Positions 39,423 through 48,944 are shown, numbered from the stretch's first letter. The stretch: 61,904 nucleotides of DNA from Tannerellaceae bacterium (GCA_021204405.1 JAJPZJ010000177.1:1-61904); one strand, 5' to 3'. Notes: generated by a model not told the origin, from the sequence alone. Program-made: numbers and translations.

Positions 39423-40845
39423 AAAATTCTTTTTCCAATAATAAAGCTTCTACCAAAGCAGTAGCCAGTTCGCGCCCACCCCGGAAACTTAAATGGGTAT
39501 AATCTTTACTGGCCCAGTTATTTTCTACAAAACGAACCATACTATTTTCTCCTCCCATCGCTCCAAACACATTCCAGAAAGAGATACCAGCCCGGCGGGC
39601 AGCCTGGCGTTGTGCATGTAGCAACGCCAGTACGGCCGGCATGGTTTCAAATTCTCCGTTTTCCTGGTAGCTCCGGTCGGAAACGCCCAGCAAAAGGATA
39701 TCGGTATCCGGGAAGCACTGCTGCATATGCCGGATGATTTCAACCATCCGGCGGGTATACCAGCCATATTGTAACATATCGGCATTTACGACATTAAGCC
39801 CATATTGCATGATGATCAGGTCGTAAGGCCGAATTTCATTCAATGCCTGGCAATAGTCAGCATTCAAACGCTGAAGGATCAGTCCCGAATTACCCCGCAG
39901 GGAAAAATTATCTACTACAATGCCGGTGATATCTTCCATCGCCAGTCCCAATGCCCGGAATCCTTCTACATTATTAAACCGGAAAGTAGCTTTTCTGAAA
40001 GCATCTTTTATCTCAAACTGGGTGATTAAAGAGGTAGCCGGAAGTTGCTGCTTTAACGTATCTTCGCGGTCATTATAAAACAGCTCCATATGGGTGGCCA
40101 CATTCTGTTCATAAAGCAATTTCAAAGATGAAAACTCTTCCAGTGCCGGATACCGTTTTACCGTTTTAACCGATACGGAAGCCCCCTCTTTTACCGGCTC
40201 GAACACCATGCCTAAAATGGTATACTGTTCTTCCCTGTCGCTGAGCATCGACCAGGTTTTCCAGCCGTCCGACTTCTGTTCTACCGTTGGGCGGAACTGG
40301 GCTACTTTGGATTGGATCGGTATGAAGCCTACACCACGTCCACCGTACAGTTTCTGTAATTCATTCCGGAAATCGGCTACCATGATATCCCCCTCGATAA
40401 AGGAGTCGCCCATAAAGGCAATCCGTACAGGACGGTTAAGCTTATCCACCTGAGCCAACGTATCAAAAAAGCGTTTCAACCCGATATGGCCGGTCGAATA
40501 ATCTTCAATACGAATCCCCAGCGAGTCGGCCTCCTGTACAGAGTAGATGGCCCGGTAAAGGGAGTCGCGTACCACAAGTGCCGCCGAATCTAACCCGGCT
40601 TTTACCGCCAGCGAATCCTGTACGGCCTGTATCGCTGCCATTTCAAGCGTATCCGGCTGCTCGAGCATCACCCGGAGCGAATCCATTGAAAATGATTGTG
40701 GTTTAACCCGTATGTCGGCCAGTAAGTCGACCTTTTTTATCTTATATCCAAAGAGTATGTCCGGTAACCAGTATAATGCCAGACAGGCAAACAGCGTAAT
40801 AAAAAGCAACGCGATCAACCTGCCGAAATTATTATCTTTATTCAT
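39391..40845 (-). CDS. SGNH/GDSL-family esterase-like protein 2
   Basis: The 484-residue protein has a membrane anchor (about residues 10-28), block I GDSF at 146-149 and a terminal block V DYTHLSFRGG with the Asp and His. Its extra N-terminal region (about 40-135) is rich in charged helices. First gene of the three-gene acylation operon; transcription starts from TATCTTTG at 40866. Overlap of 32 bases with the next SGNH gene. Distant similarity to AlgJ-like proteins is plausible but not shown. Confidence 0.87.
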   Translation of the reverse strand: MNKDNNFGRLIALLFITLFACLALYWLPDILFGYKIKKVDLLADIRVKPQSFSMDSLRVMLEQPDTLEMAAIQAVQDSLAVKAGLDSAALVVRDSLYRAIYSVQEADSLGIRIEDYSTGHIGLKRFFDTLAQVDKLNRPVRIAFMGDSFIEGDIMVADFRNELQKLYGGRGVGFIPIQSKVAQFRPTVEQKSDGWKTWSMLSDREEQYTILGMVFEPVKEGASVSVKTVKRYPALEEFSSLKLLYEQNVATHMELFYNDREDTLKQQLPATSLITQFEIKDAFRKATFRFNNVEGFRALGLAMEDITGIVVDNFSLRGNSGLILQRLNADYCQALNEIRPYDLIIMQYGLNVVNADMLQYGWYTRRMVEIIRHMQQCFPDTDILLLGVSDRSYQENGEFETMPAVLALLHAQRQAARRAGISFWNVFGAMGGENSMVRFVENNWASKDYTHLSFRGGRELATALVEALLLEKEFYDEAEKVVNE

Positions 40846-40865
40846 GTATGCTTTTTTCTGGGGTA

Positions 40866-40873
40866 CAAAGATA
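40866..40873 (-). promoter_or_regulatory. -7 box of the SGNH-SGNH-MBOAT operon
   Basis: TATCTTTG on the minus strand, 20 bases before the start at 40845. Confidence 0.6.
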
Positions 40874-41243
40874 ATTATAAAGTTAAGTTTATGTTCCGTT
40901 ATCCGGAGGTTTGATAAAAGAAATCACATCTTCCCTATTAAAAGTAAATAAGTTATGTCTGTTTAATCCGGAGACTGGTATACATTATCTGCAAAGCCGT
41001 TTACTTAAGAAATCAGGAGTAAGATGCCAATTATGGTATATATACCCTGGAAACATTTGAAAGTACACTATTTATTTTGTATTTTTACTCCCAAAAGTAG
41101 TGAATTTCAAGTTCGCTGGCATATTATTCAGGGAAAGATAAACCAATCATTACCGAATGACAAACCAATTAACAGCGAACGCCAAATGAAAAGAATGTAA
41201 GAGATTATTTTATACATCCTTACGATTAACCGATTAAATAGAC
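40874..41243. other. Gap upstream of the HU-like gene
   Basis: No gene. It contains an 8-bp inverted repeat, GTTCGCTG at 41111-41118 against CAGCGAAC at 41173-41180, and two direct copies of AAACCAAT between the arms. This could be an operator or leader structure for the HU-like gene. Confidence 0.4.
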
Positions 41244-41843
41244 ATGAGCATTAATTATTCGCTTTATCCGATTCCAACCCCAATCGGAAAAGAAGAAAAA
41301 GAAGCATACTATTATGCCCGAACCAGCATATCCGGTACAAAAGGAACGGAAGATTTATGTGAAGCCATTTCGCATGCTACCAGTTTTATCTCCGGCGATG
41401 TAAAAGGTGTAATTGACGCATTGGGCGATTATATCAGTAAATTCCTGGAAAGCGGTTATAATGTGAACCTGGACGGTCTGGGAAACTTTTCCTTAACACT
41501 TAAATGTACAAACGATATCAACGAAGCCGGCAAGCAAATCACCCATACTTCTATAGATGGAGTAAGATTTCGTATGAGCCCTAAATTCAAACGGAAAATT
41601 AACCGGATCAAACTGAAACATGTCAAACGCCGTATTGAGGATGCTTTTCCTCAGGAAGAACGGAAAGCCCGTGCGTTACTTCATCTGGAAAATTCCTATA
41701 GCTTATCTACCGTTGAATACCAGCAGATGAACCAATGTACCAAATACCGGGCACTGGCCGACCTGAAAGAGATGGCCGAAGAAGGTTCTATCCTTAAGAT
41801 CGGACGCGGGCGTACAACCATGTACATTAAGCCTTATAGCTAA
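41244..41843 (+). CDS. HU-like DNA-binding protein with C-terminal extension
   Basis: The first 130 residues follow the HU/IHF-like fold used in Bacteroidales (DLCEAISHATSFISGDVKGVIDALGDYI; NVNLDGLGNFSLTLK). A further 70 residues (VEYQQMNQCTKYRALADLKEMAEEGSILKIGRGRTTMYI) look like a winged-helix or other small DNA-binding module. At 199 residues it is longer than classic HU (90). It probably binds or bends DNA; the target is unknown. Single gene directly next to the large palindrome at 41931. Confidence 0.8.
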   Translation: MSINYSLYPIPTPIGKEEKEAYYYARTSISGTKGTEDLCEAISHATSFISGDVKGVIDALGDYISKFLESGYNVNLDGLGNFSLTLKCTNDINEAGKQITHTSIDGVRFRMSPKFKRKINRIKLKHVKRRIEDAFPQEERKARALLHLENSYSLSTVEYQQMNQCTKYRALADLKEMAEEGSILKIGRGRTTMYIKPYS

Positions 41844-41930
41844 TTCTATTTGTTTTCCGCGTAGGCGGGAACCGCACAGGATCTACCGGTTTTCACTTGC
41901 AAAAAAGGAAAAAGCTGTTTGAATGCGATC

Positions 41931-42209
41931 CCCGGTCAAATCGTAGGGATGTTAAGTTTTCTTTCCTTAGTCCTGCAAGGACGGCTTATCCTAGCCCGGT
42001 ACACAGTGCCGGGTGGTTGATATGGAACTTTTTTGAGTGCTGTAAGCACGGCATAAAATATACATAAGATCAGATTTTTATTATGCCGTGCCTACAGCAC
42101 TCCCACATCATCATATTCCTAACTACCCAGGGCTGGCACCCTGGGCTAGGATAAGCCGTCCTTGCAGGACTAAGGAAAGAAAACTTAACATCCCTACGAT
42201 TTGACCGGG
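41931..42209. repeat. Nested palindromic element A, 67-bp perfect arms
   Basis: Bases 41931-41997 are the exact reverse complement of 42143-42209 (67 bp). The 145-bp centre holds further hairpins, including GAGTGCTGTAAGCACGGCAT against its near-perfect complement and CCCGGTAC ... GTGCCGGG. No coding potential. It lies between the HU-like gene and the end of potD (42246), and is related to element B at 46802-47076. It would act at least as a transcription barrier or RNA 3' structure for both flanking genes. Confidence 0.9.
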
Positions 42210-42245
42210 AAACTACTTCTGTCTTTTGGACAACTTCATGGATGA

Positions 42246-43598
42246 TTACAATCCCCGTTTCAGTTTTTTCCTGCGCCGGCGGTGTTTCTGCTTTTGCTTA
42301 TATTTTTGAACCCGCTGGTAAACAATCCAAAAGAATAATAAACCGAATACGGCAAATATTAATATCAGGATACTGATATTGAGGTTATCTCCCTTTACAC
42401 GACTCCACATCTCAAGCACCAGTTCCGTACGGTCGCCGAAATCACGGATCATAGCGCAACGTTTAACTACACTATAATCAGGATACTGAACCGGGTCAAC
42501 CTGCACACTATCGGCTTCCGGGCCAAAGAAGTAGCTGAGGTCTGACCAGGTATCCAACTCCGGGTCGATCTTCGCTTCCAGTATTTCCGGGCTGGCTACT
42601 GCACTTACATAACCGATGGTATCCATATTACGCAAGGCGATATCCGGGCGGCACATATAATTGATAAAGTAGCTGGCTGCTTTTACGTTGCGGGCATATT
42701 TAGGGATCACCCAGCCATCGTACCAGATATTGCTTCCTTCTACAGGAACTTCATATCCCAACTCTACTCCTACTGCTTCGGCCTCTTCAATCGCCCAGAC
42801 CGCATCCCCACTCCAGGTCAGGTTCAGCCAGGCTTTTCCTTTTGTCATCATCTCCTTTCCGAAATCGGCTTCCCATCCGGCTATATTCGGTTTTAATTCT
42901 TTAAGGTATTTTTCAGCCAGGGCGATGGCTTCCGGAGAGTTATCGTTTATCAATTGTTCCACTGTAACTGTTCCCTCTTCCAGCTCTTTTGTGTGGGCAT
43001 AGATAATAGCTGTACCATAGGCATCCCGATAACTGTCTTTCATCAGGATACGGCCTTTATAGTACGGGTTCCATAAGCAGTCCCAGGTAGATGCCTCTTC
43101 AGCTGTAACGAATTCTTCATTATAAAGTATACCGGCCGTACCCCACATATAGGCAACTGCATAATCGTTGGTAGACATTCCCGGTTGGCTCAGTTTATCC
43201 AGCTCTTCCCGGATATAGGGAGCGATGTTTTTAGTGTAATCGGGGGTATTGCCGAAATTACGGTCGATAGGCAGCAGGAGATCGTTTTTGAGCATCCGCT
43301 CAATGATATACTCAGAAGGACATACCAGGTCGTAGTCTTCATGCCCCCGTTCTATCTTGGTAAGCATCACTTCGTTGATGTCAAATACCTGGTAAATAAT
43401 ACGGATACTTTCACCGGTCTGTTCTTTATACCAGTCGCGGAACTCCATCAACACCTCTTCATCGATATAATCGCCCCAGTTATAAATCTTAAGGATACGG
43501 GCACGTTCGGCATCTGTACGTTTACAGGATACCGCCAGCAATAAACAGGCAGCCAGCAGGCATAGGATATGGAATAATCTGTACATCTTCTTTTTCAA
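42246..43598 (-). CDS. potD: Spermidine/putrescine-binding lipoprotein PotD with C-terminal membrane anchor
   Basis: Polyamine-capture component of the PotABCD importer. The 450-residue precursor has a lipoprotein signal (Cys at residue 25, LLAVSC) and the periplasmic binding protein fold (LKIYNWGDYIDEEV; YDLVCPSEYIIERML; WYDGWVIPKYARN). Unlike classic PotD (about 350 residues) it adds a C-terminal membrane helix (about 405-425, ISILILIFAVFGLLFFWIVY) and a very basic tail of about 25 residues. Last gene of potABCD; starts 10 bases after potC. Confidence 0.93.
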   Translation of the reverse strand: MKKKMYRLFHILCLLAACLLLAVSCKRTDAERARILKIYNWGDYIDEEVLMEFRDWYKEQTGESIRIIYQVFDINEVMLTKIERGHEDYDLVCPSEYIIERMLKNDLLLPIDRNFGNTPDYTKNIAPYIREELDKLSQPGMSTNDYAVAYMWGTAGILYNEEFVTAEEASTWDCLWNPYYKGRILMKDSYRDAYGTAIIYAHTKELEEGTVTVEQLINDNSPEAIALAEKYLKELKPNIAGWEADFGKEMMTKGKAWLNLTWSGDAVWAIEEAEAVGVELGYEVPVEGSNIWYDGWVIPKYARNVKAASYFINYMCRPDIALRNMDTIGYVSAVASPEILEAKIDPELDTWSDLSYFFGPEADSVQVDPVQYPDYSVVKRCAMIRDFGDRTELVLEMWSRVKGDNLNISILILIFAVFGLLFFWIVYQRVQKYKQKQKHRRRRKKLKRGL

Positions 43599-43608
43599 AG
43601 CCGGATAT

Positions 43609-44400
43609 TTATTTCTTTGCAGCTTTTTCAGCGCATCTGTTTATAATAACAAGTAATAATAAAACGGTAACAAATATGATAGTCGACAGCGGACGCAACT
43701 CGGGCGTTAACCCACCTTTGCGGGCATCGGCATAAATAAAGGTCGAAAGTGTTTCGAGGCCTTCGTTACCAATGGTAAAGATGGTTATGGCAAAGTCGTC
43801 TATCGATAAGGTGAACGCCAGGATAAAGCCGCTAATCATACCGGGACGTATCTCCGGCAGGATCACCTTCCGTAATGCCTGAAAAGGAGTAGCTCCCAGG
43901 TCGAGCGCCGCTTCATAGATATTACGGTTCATCCGTTGCAGGCGGGGCATGATACTGAGTACTACATAAGGGGTACAAAAAGTAATATGTGCCAGTACAA
44001 CCGTAGTAAACCCCTGCGAAACACCCAGGCTTACAAAGAGCAGGAAAAGGGATACCCCGGTGATGATATCGGCATTTACCATCGGTATGGCATTACTGAA
44101 TAACATAACCTGCCGCGCACGTACTTTAAGGTTGTAAATACCAATCGCGGCAATACTACCCAGGATGGTAGAAACCGACGCTGCAATCGTAGCGATAGCA
44201 AACGTATTCCATATGGCACTTATCAGCGAGCATTGCACTTCCCCGGCAAACAAGGAGGTATAAAGCTTGGTTGAGAATCCTGTCCAGTTCCCCAATACCT
44301 TGGATTCGGTAAAAGAGAAAATCATAATGATCAGGATAGGGGCATATAATAAGGCCAACAGCAACCAGAGGTAAGCTTGTGCAAATATCTTTTTCATCAT
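43609..44400 (-). CDS. potC: Spermidine/putrescine ABC transporter permease PotC
   Basis: Inner-membrane permease of 263 residues with six hydrophobic segments and the EAA loop (EAALDLGATPFQALRKVILPEIRPG) that contacts the ATPase. It overlaps potB by four bases and precedes potD. Confidence 0.95.
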   Translation of the reverse strand: MMKKIFAQAYLWLLLALLYAPILIIMIFSFTESKVLGNWTGFSTKLYTSLFAGEVQCSLISAIWNTFAIATIAASVSTILGSIAAIGIYNLKVRARQVMLFSNAIPMVNADIITGVSLFLLFVSLGVSQGFTTVVLAHITFCTPYVVLSIMPRLQRMNRNIYEAALDLGATPFQALRKVILPEIRPGMISGFILAFTLSIDDFAITIFTIGNEGLETLSTFIYADARKGGLTPELRPLSTIIFVTVLLLLVIINRCAEKAAKK

Positions 44401-45191
44401 AATACCCCTCCTTCGTTTGAGTTATTACTGTCGCTGCTGAACAGGATAGTAACCCCAATCAGTAATAACATGATTAAAGAAAGCGCTGCCCCATAGTTCC
44501 ACATCCCGTTATTGATACTTTCCTGTACGGTAGTACCAAACAGTTTGATATTATTGATTGTTAGCAGTTCGGCAATAGCAAACGTAGAAACCGTAGGCAT
44601 AAAGACCATTACTACACCGCTGGTAATACCCGGAACAGACAAAGGAAAGATCGTTTTCGTAAATACCTGGAAGGGATTGGCACCCAGGTCTTGTGCAGCT
44701 TCGATCAGGTTGGTATCCATCTTTTGCAATGTATTATAGATCGGATAGATCATAAACGGCAGGAAGTTATACACCATACCAAATATCAAAGCCCCTTCAC
44801 CTAAAGGTAAGTTCAGGAAATCAAACAATGCCACCGTAGCCAGCGTACGGATCAGTATATTGATCCACATCGGTAAGATAAATAAGACTACCATCGTACG
44901 GGAAGCATTCAGGTCTGCACGGCTCAGGATATATGCAGCCGGATAACCCAGCAGCAGGCAAACCAAGGTTGTTATCACGGCAATGCCGATAGAATAAACA
45001 AAGGTATTAACCGCTTCCGAACTGGTAACAAACTTCTTAAAGTTAGCCAACGTAAGCGTTCCGTCCGCATCCGTAAACCCATACCAGAAGATCAGTACCA
45101 AAGGCATGACTACAAAAACAAACATGAACACAGTATAGGGTATGGCCCAGTTGCGGCGTTTGGAGAGGAAGGTAGCTATCTGAGTATTCAC
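44397..45191 (-). CDS. potB: Spermidine/putrescine ABC transporter permease PotB
   Basis: Partner permease of 264 residues with the EAA motif EAAQDLGANPFQVFTKTIFP and several membrane helices. It lies between potA (12 bases apart) and potC (4-base overlap). Confidence 0.95.
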   Translation of the reverse strand: MNTQIATFLSKRRNWAIPYTVFMFVFVVMPLVLIFWYGFTDADGTLTLANFKKFVTSSEAVNTFVYSIGIAVITTLVCLLLGYPAAYILSRADLNASRTMVVLFILPMWINILIRTLATVALFDFLNLPLGEGALIFGMVYNFLPFMIYPIYNTLQKMDTNLIEAAQDLGANPFQVFTKTIFPLSVPGITSGVVMVFMPTVSTFAIAELLTINNIKLFGTTVQESINNGMWNYGAALSLIMLLLIGVTILFSSDSNNSNEGGVL

Positions 45192-45203
45192 TTCACTATT
45201 GAT

Positions 45204-46595
45204 TTACTTTTTTATAACCCTGATATATTCAGCAGGGATTGTAATCCCTACCCGGTCGCCATCATCCCACACATCATGGGTATCGACAAAGATGTTCTCA
45301 TCCCAGTCAGTCCATACGGTCAGGTGGTAATGATTGCCTTTGTAAAGGATAAATGTCACCTCCCCTGTCAGGTCGCCATCTTCTTCATTATCTTCGAGGA
45401 TCACGTTGTGGAAGTCGACTTCCACCCATACTTCCGCTCCGGGTTCAATCCCTGTAACTTCCGAGCAGGCAAACTGTGTACCCAGAAATTCCACATGTGT
45501 GGCATCAATCAACTTACCTTCCAGGGTATTATACATACGTTCTTTCTTCATCACATGGATCTCGGTCGGTTTAATCATCATACCGACCTGCGAACCCACT
45601 TCATACGAGTGATAGTTTTGTACCAGAAACTCATACCCGCCATTATTAACAATAGCCATTTCATAATGCACACCTTTAAATACACAAGAGGCAACCTGGC
45701 CTGTTAACGGAGCATTCTCATTGGGATCAAACAGGATGATATCTTCCGGCCGTATCACTACATCTACAGGAGACATTTCGCCGAAACCTGTATCTACACA
45801 TTCGAAGCAGTGGCCGGCAAAAGAGACTTCCCGGTCTTTGATCATCATTCCGTTCAGGATATTACTCTCGCCGATAAAGTCGGCAACAAACGAGTTGACC
45901 GGTTCATTATAGATATCAATCGGTGTACTAATCTGCTGGATCTTCCCTTCACTCATTACCACAATAGTATCGCTCAGGGTAAGTGCTTCTTCCTGGTCGT
46001 GGGTAACATAAACGAATGTAATGCCCAGCGAACGATGCATCTCTTTCAGTTCCATCTGCATGTCCTTCCGCATTTTGAGGTCAAGCGCAGCCAAAGGCTC
46101 ATCCAGCAATAACACTTCGGGTTCATTGACAATGGCACGGGCAATAGCCACACGTTGTTGCTGTCCGCCGGAAAGCGAATCCACATCGCGGTATTCATAC
46201 CCGGTCATCCCCACCATTTTAAGTGCATGCTTCATTTTCTGTTCGATTAGAGAGGAAGGAAGCTTTTTGAGTTTTAAGCCAAAAGCAATATTATCAAACA
46301 CATTTAAATGAGGGAACAGGGCATATTTCTGGAATACGGTATTCACCGGCCGTTTATGGGGAGGCGTCTGGGTAATATCCCTGCCGGCAATCGTTATTTC
46401 GCCACTTGTTGCACTCTGGAAACCGGCGATGAGGCGTAAAAGCGTTGTCTTACCACGCCCCGAAGGACCCAGTATAGTTACAAACTCACCCTTTGAGATA
46501 CACATATTCACATCGTCAAGCACTGCCTTCTCTCCAAAATATTTGGATACATGCTTGATTTCGATGATACTATCGCACTTTTGCATTCGATTCAA
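45204..46595 (-). CDS. potA: Spermidine/putrescine ABC transporter ATPase PotA
   Basis: ATPase that energises polyamine import. Walker [10 protein letters not shown] lies near residues 39-47, the signature is [14 protein letters not shown] and Walker B is [12 protein letters not shown]. At 463 residues it is about 90 longer than E. coli PotA: after the usual TOBE domain a further TOBE-like repeat follows ([15 protein letters not shown] ... [17 protein letters not shown]). First gene of potABCD, with a TACCTTTG promoter box at 46662. Confidence 0.95.
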   Translation of the reverse strand: MNRMQKCDSIIEIKHVSKYFGEKAVLDDVNMCISKGEFVTILGPSGRGKTTLLRLIAGFQSATSGEITIAGRDITQTPPHKRPVNTVFQKYALFPHLNVFDNIAFGLKLKKLPSSLIEQKMKHALKMVGMTGYEYRDVDSLSGGQQQRVAIARAIVNEPEVLLLDEPLAALDLKMRKDMQMELKEMHRSLGITFVYVTHDQEEALTLSDTIVVMSEGKIQQISTPIDIYNEPVNSFVADFIGESNILNGMMIKDREVSFAGHCFECVDTGFGEMSPVDVVIRPEDIILFDPNENAPLTGQVASCVFKGVHYEMAIVNNGGYEFLVQNYHSYEVGSQVGMMIKPTEIHVMKKERMYNTLEGKLIDATHVEFLGTQFACSEVTGIEPGAEVWVEVDFHNVILEDNEEDGDLTGEVTFILYKGNHYHLTVWTDWDENIFVDTHDVWDDGDRVGITIPAEYIRVIKK

Positions 46596-46661
46596 TCCTT
46601 ATTTACCTTAGCTTGTTATATACACTTCCCACTCCGGAAAGTGCTCCTATTAAAAAGAAAA

Positions 46662-46669
46662 CAAAGGTA
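46662..46669 (-). promoter_or_regulatory. -7 box of potABCD
   Basis: TACCTTTG on the minus strand, about 67 bases before potA. Confidence 0.55.
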
Positions 46670-46801
46670 GGAAATTTATGTTTTCCAATACTGTTATTTT
46701 CGGGAATACATAAGATCCAGGGGAATAAATAATAAAAACCCGCAGGTATATCACGAATTACCTGTTCCCCGCGCAGGTATAAGACTATTAAATTCTACCC
46801 C

Positions 46802-47076
46802 TAGTCCTGCAAGGACATCGTATCCTAGCCCGGTACGCAGTGTCAGGTAGTTGCGGTTGAGTTGTTAAGTCCTACAAGGACGGTATATTCCTAACTACCC
46901 AGGGTACCAGCCCTGGGTAGTTAGGAATATAATGATGTGGGAGTGCTGTAGGCACGGCATAATAAAAATTTAATCTTACGTATATTTTTATGCCGTACTT
47001 ACAGCACTCAAAAAAGATTCATATCAACTACCCGGCACTGTGTACCGGGCTAGGATACGATGTCCTTGCAGGACTA
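46802..47076. repeat. Nested palindromic element B, 41-bp arms
   Basis: Bases 46802-46842 pair with 47036-47076 (41 bp, one mismatch). Inside are a perfect 20-bp hairpin (46885-46904 with 46911-46930, six-base loop) and an imperfect GAGTGCTGTAGGCACGGCAT hairpin (46941 onward against about 46985-47009). The same building blocks occur in element A in a different arrangement. The flanks at about 46763 and 47086-47105 carry a further inverted GTTYCCCGC-YAGG motif. It lies upstream of the potA promoter. Confidence 0.85.
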
Positions 47077-47262
47077 ATTTAACAGCCTTGCACCTAAGCG
47101 GGAAACAAGTCTTTTTATTTTTTATGGCGGCTTGCAAATTATACTTTTAACAGGTTAACCCTATTTTTCCTACCATTTTTAAAGCGTATCGCAGACATGC
47201 CTAACAAGCCCATAGGGGACATTCGCTGAAATAGCCCCAAATAAACAGCTATATCCCCACCC

Positions 47263-47401
47263 TTTTCCCGGCTTCTACAAGGTAAAGTTTCGGATTGTAG
47301 AAGCCAACCTTCCGGATTGTAGAAAACAGGGGGTATAGTATATAGAAAACGAAAGAAAGGAGTGTAGAAAACAAAACTTTACCTTGTAGAAGCCGGGAAA
47401 A
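47263..47401. repeat. 28-bp perfect inverted repeat enclosing an 83-bp core
   Basis: Bases 47263-47290 (starting TTTTCCCGGCTTCTAC) are the exact reverse complement of 47374-47401. The core contains four of the six phased TGTAGAA units described separately. Confidence 0.9.
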
Positions 47402-47416
47402 AGGATTGTAGAAAAA
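47296..47416 (+). repeat. Phased array of TGTAGAARMC decamers, 22-bp period
   Basis: Decamers begin at 47296 (TGTAGAAGCC), 47318 (TGTAGAAAAC), 47341 (TATAGAAAAC), 47363 (TGTAGAAAAC), 47385 (TGTAGAAGCC) and 47407 (TGTAGAAAAA), with spacings of 22, 23, 22, 22 and 22. An inverted copy lies at 47270-47279. The linkers between units differ, so only the decamer is conserved. A period of two helical turns places all units on the same DNA face. 22 is not a multiple of 3, which argues against coding. The remaining gap 47417-47798 shows nothing I can assign. Confidence 0.85.
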
Positions 47417-47798
47417 TCAAAAGAGAGGGGATAAATATTAAAAAGGAGATAAAAACATAGCTTTTCCAAGCTGGATGGACACAAAAAGAGGTACATCTTT
47501 ATTTACCATATTGTAAAGGGAAAAACCATTTCGGTAAACACCTCTAATTTGTACCCTATAGCAAAGTAAACCGGACTTACATTTTATATTTCAAACCATT
47601 CTTTAGGTTACAATTTTATTATTCAAACTTTACGAGAAGCGCATATTTGCTGGTTTCCTGTATAAAGACCTTGTAAAAACAATTCTGACAGCGTTTAATT
47701 ATCAAATTGACAAATTGCTAACACCGTTATCTTTTATTGATAGTGTTCCCGCATCTATTCTTACCGGATACAGGAACAACCCGCTTTTCAACTAAAGC

Positions 47799-48905
47799 TT
47801 ACCAGTTCAGGTAAACAACCGAACCACTCTTTGCACTTTCAATAGCCGCTTCCAGGATTTGTACTACCACCAAATTATTTTCCAATGCCGACAAATCGTA
47901 AGGAGCAATCGAAATTTCATTTCTTACCGCAGCTTTCAGATATAAAAACGCATCGTTGTAAGGAGCCTGCAAAGCCGGGGCAATCTCTTTTACCTCTTTC
48001 TTCTTATCATATATACGCATTTCAGTAGGGGTATCCTAATAGATATAACCATTTGTACCATAGATATGCATATCCTTCCGTCCCATCGGCCAGCTCCAGG
48101 AAGCCATGATCTGTACAACTGCCGAAGGATAGGTAACAACAATGGTAGCATCGTCGTCTACCTTCGGATACAATTGAGATTTGGTTTGCTGTAATACTGC
48201 ATATACACTCTGTGGTTTCTCACCATCCAATAACCAGGTCGCCAGGTTGGCACCGTAACAACCAAAATCAATAACAGCTCCTTCCCCGTTTAATACAGGG
48301 TCGGTAAGCCAGTTGGTGAATTCCGGGCCACAACCAATTTCGATGGGTCCTTCGTGTCCGTCGTATACATTGATACGGTTTATATTTCCGATAAGCTTTT
48401 GTTCCTTAATCAAACGCCATGCCTCATGGTTGGTATTATACCAGGTTGTTTCATAATTGGTAAGTAAAAGGATATTATGCTCACGGGCTAATGCTGCCAT
48501 ACGTTCCGCATGTTGCATATTTACTGCCAATGGCTTCTCCACCATTACATGAATACCCCGTGGAGCACATGCTTCTACCACCCGTAAATGATCATAAATA
48601 GATTCATATACAATAACCGCTTCCGGTTTGGCCTGGTCCAGCATTTCACCTAGGTTTTTATAGAAAAGGGAAGCATCCACTTTGCCAGTTAAACCATTCC
48701 TGGCACGCAGTGCATCATCCTGTTCGGCCACTCCCACAACGGTAAAATCACCTCTATCGAGCCGGGAGATTACTTCCCACAAATGTCCGTGGGATACACC
48801 GGCCACACCCAAACGCAAAGGAGCTTTGTCCTGTGCCTGCAAAAACGATCCTATACCCGCTACCATAACCACTACTAATAAATAAAAGCGTTTACATGTA
48901 TTCAT
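47799..48905 (-). pseudogene. Gfo/Idh/MocA-family oxidoreductase (exported), in-frame TAG
   Basis: Starts with a signal peptide (residues about 1-24), then the Rossmann start LRLGVAGVSHGHLWEVISRL, the cofactor segment VMVEKPLAVNMQHAERMA, and the C-terminal domain ending SGSVVYLNW. A TAG at 48036-48038 interrupts it between NGYIY and DTPTEMRIYDKKKE in the same frame; the full product would be 368 residues. The family acts on sugars or inositols with NAD(P). The nearby DUF1080 gene suggests a shared sugar-related role. Stop or sequence error cannot be told apart. Confidence 0.8.
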
Positions 48906-48944
48906 AACTATATATTCAGATTAATGTTCCCGGCAAATTTAGAA

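Noticed and set aside
47275..47496. Antisense open frame of 73 codons over the phased array.
   Set aside because: The 22-bp period is not a multiple of three and the product is a low-complexity hydrophobic chain.
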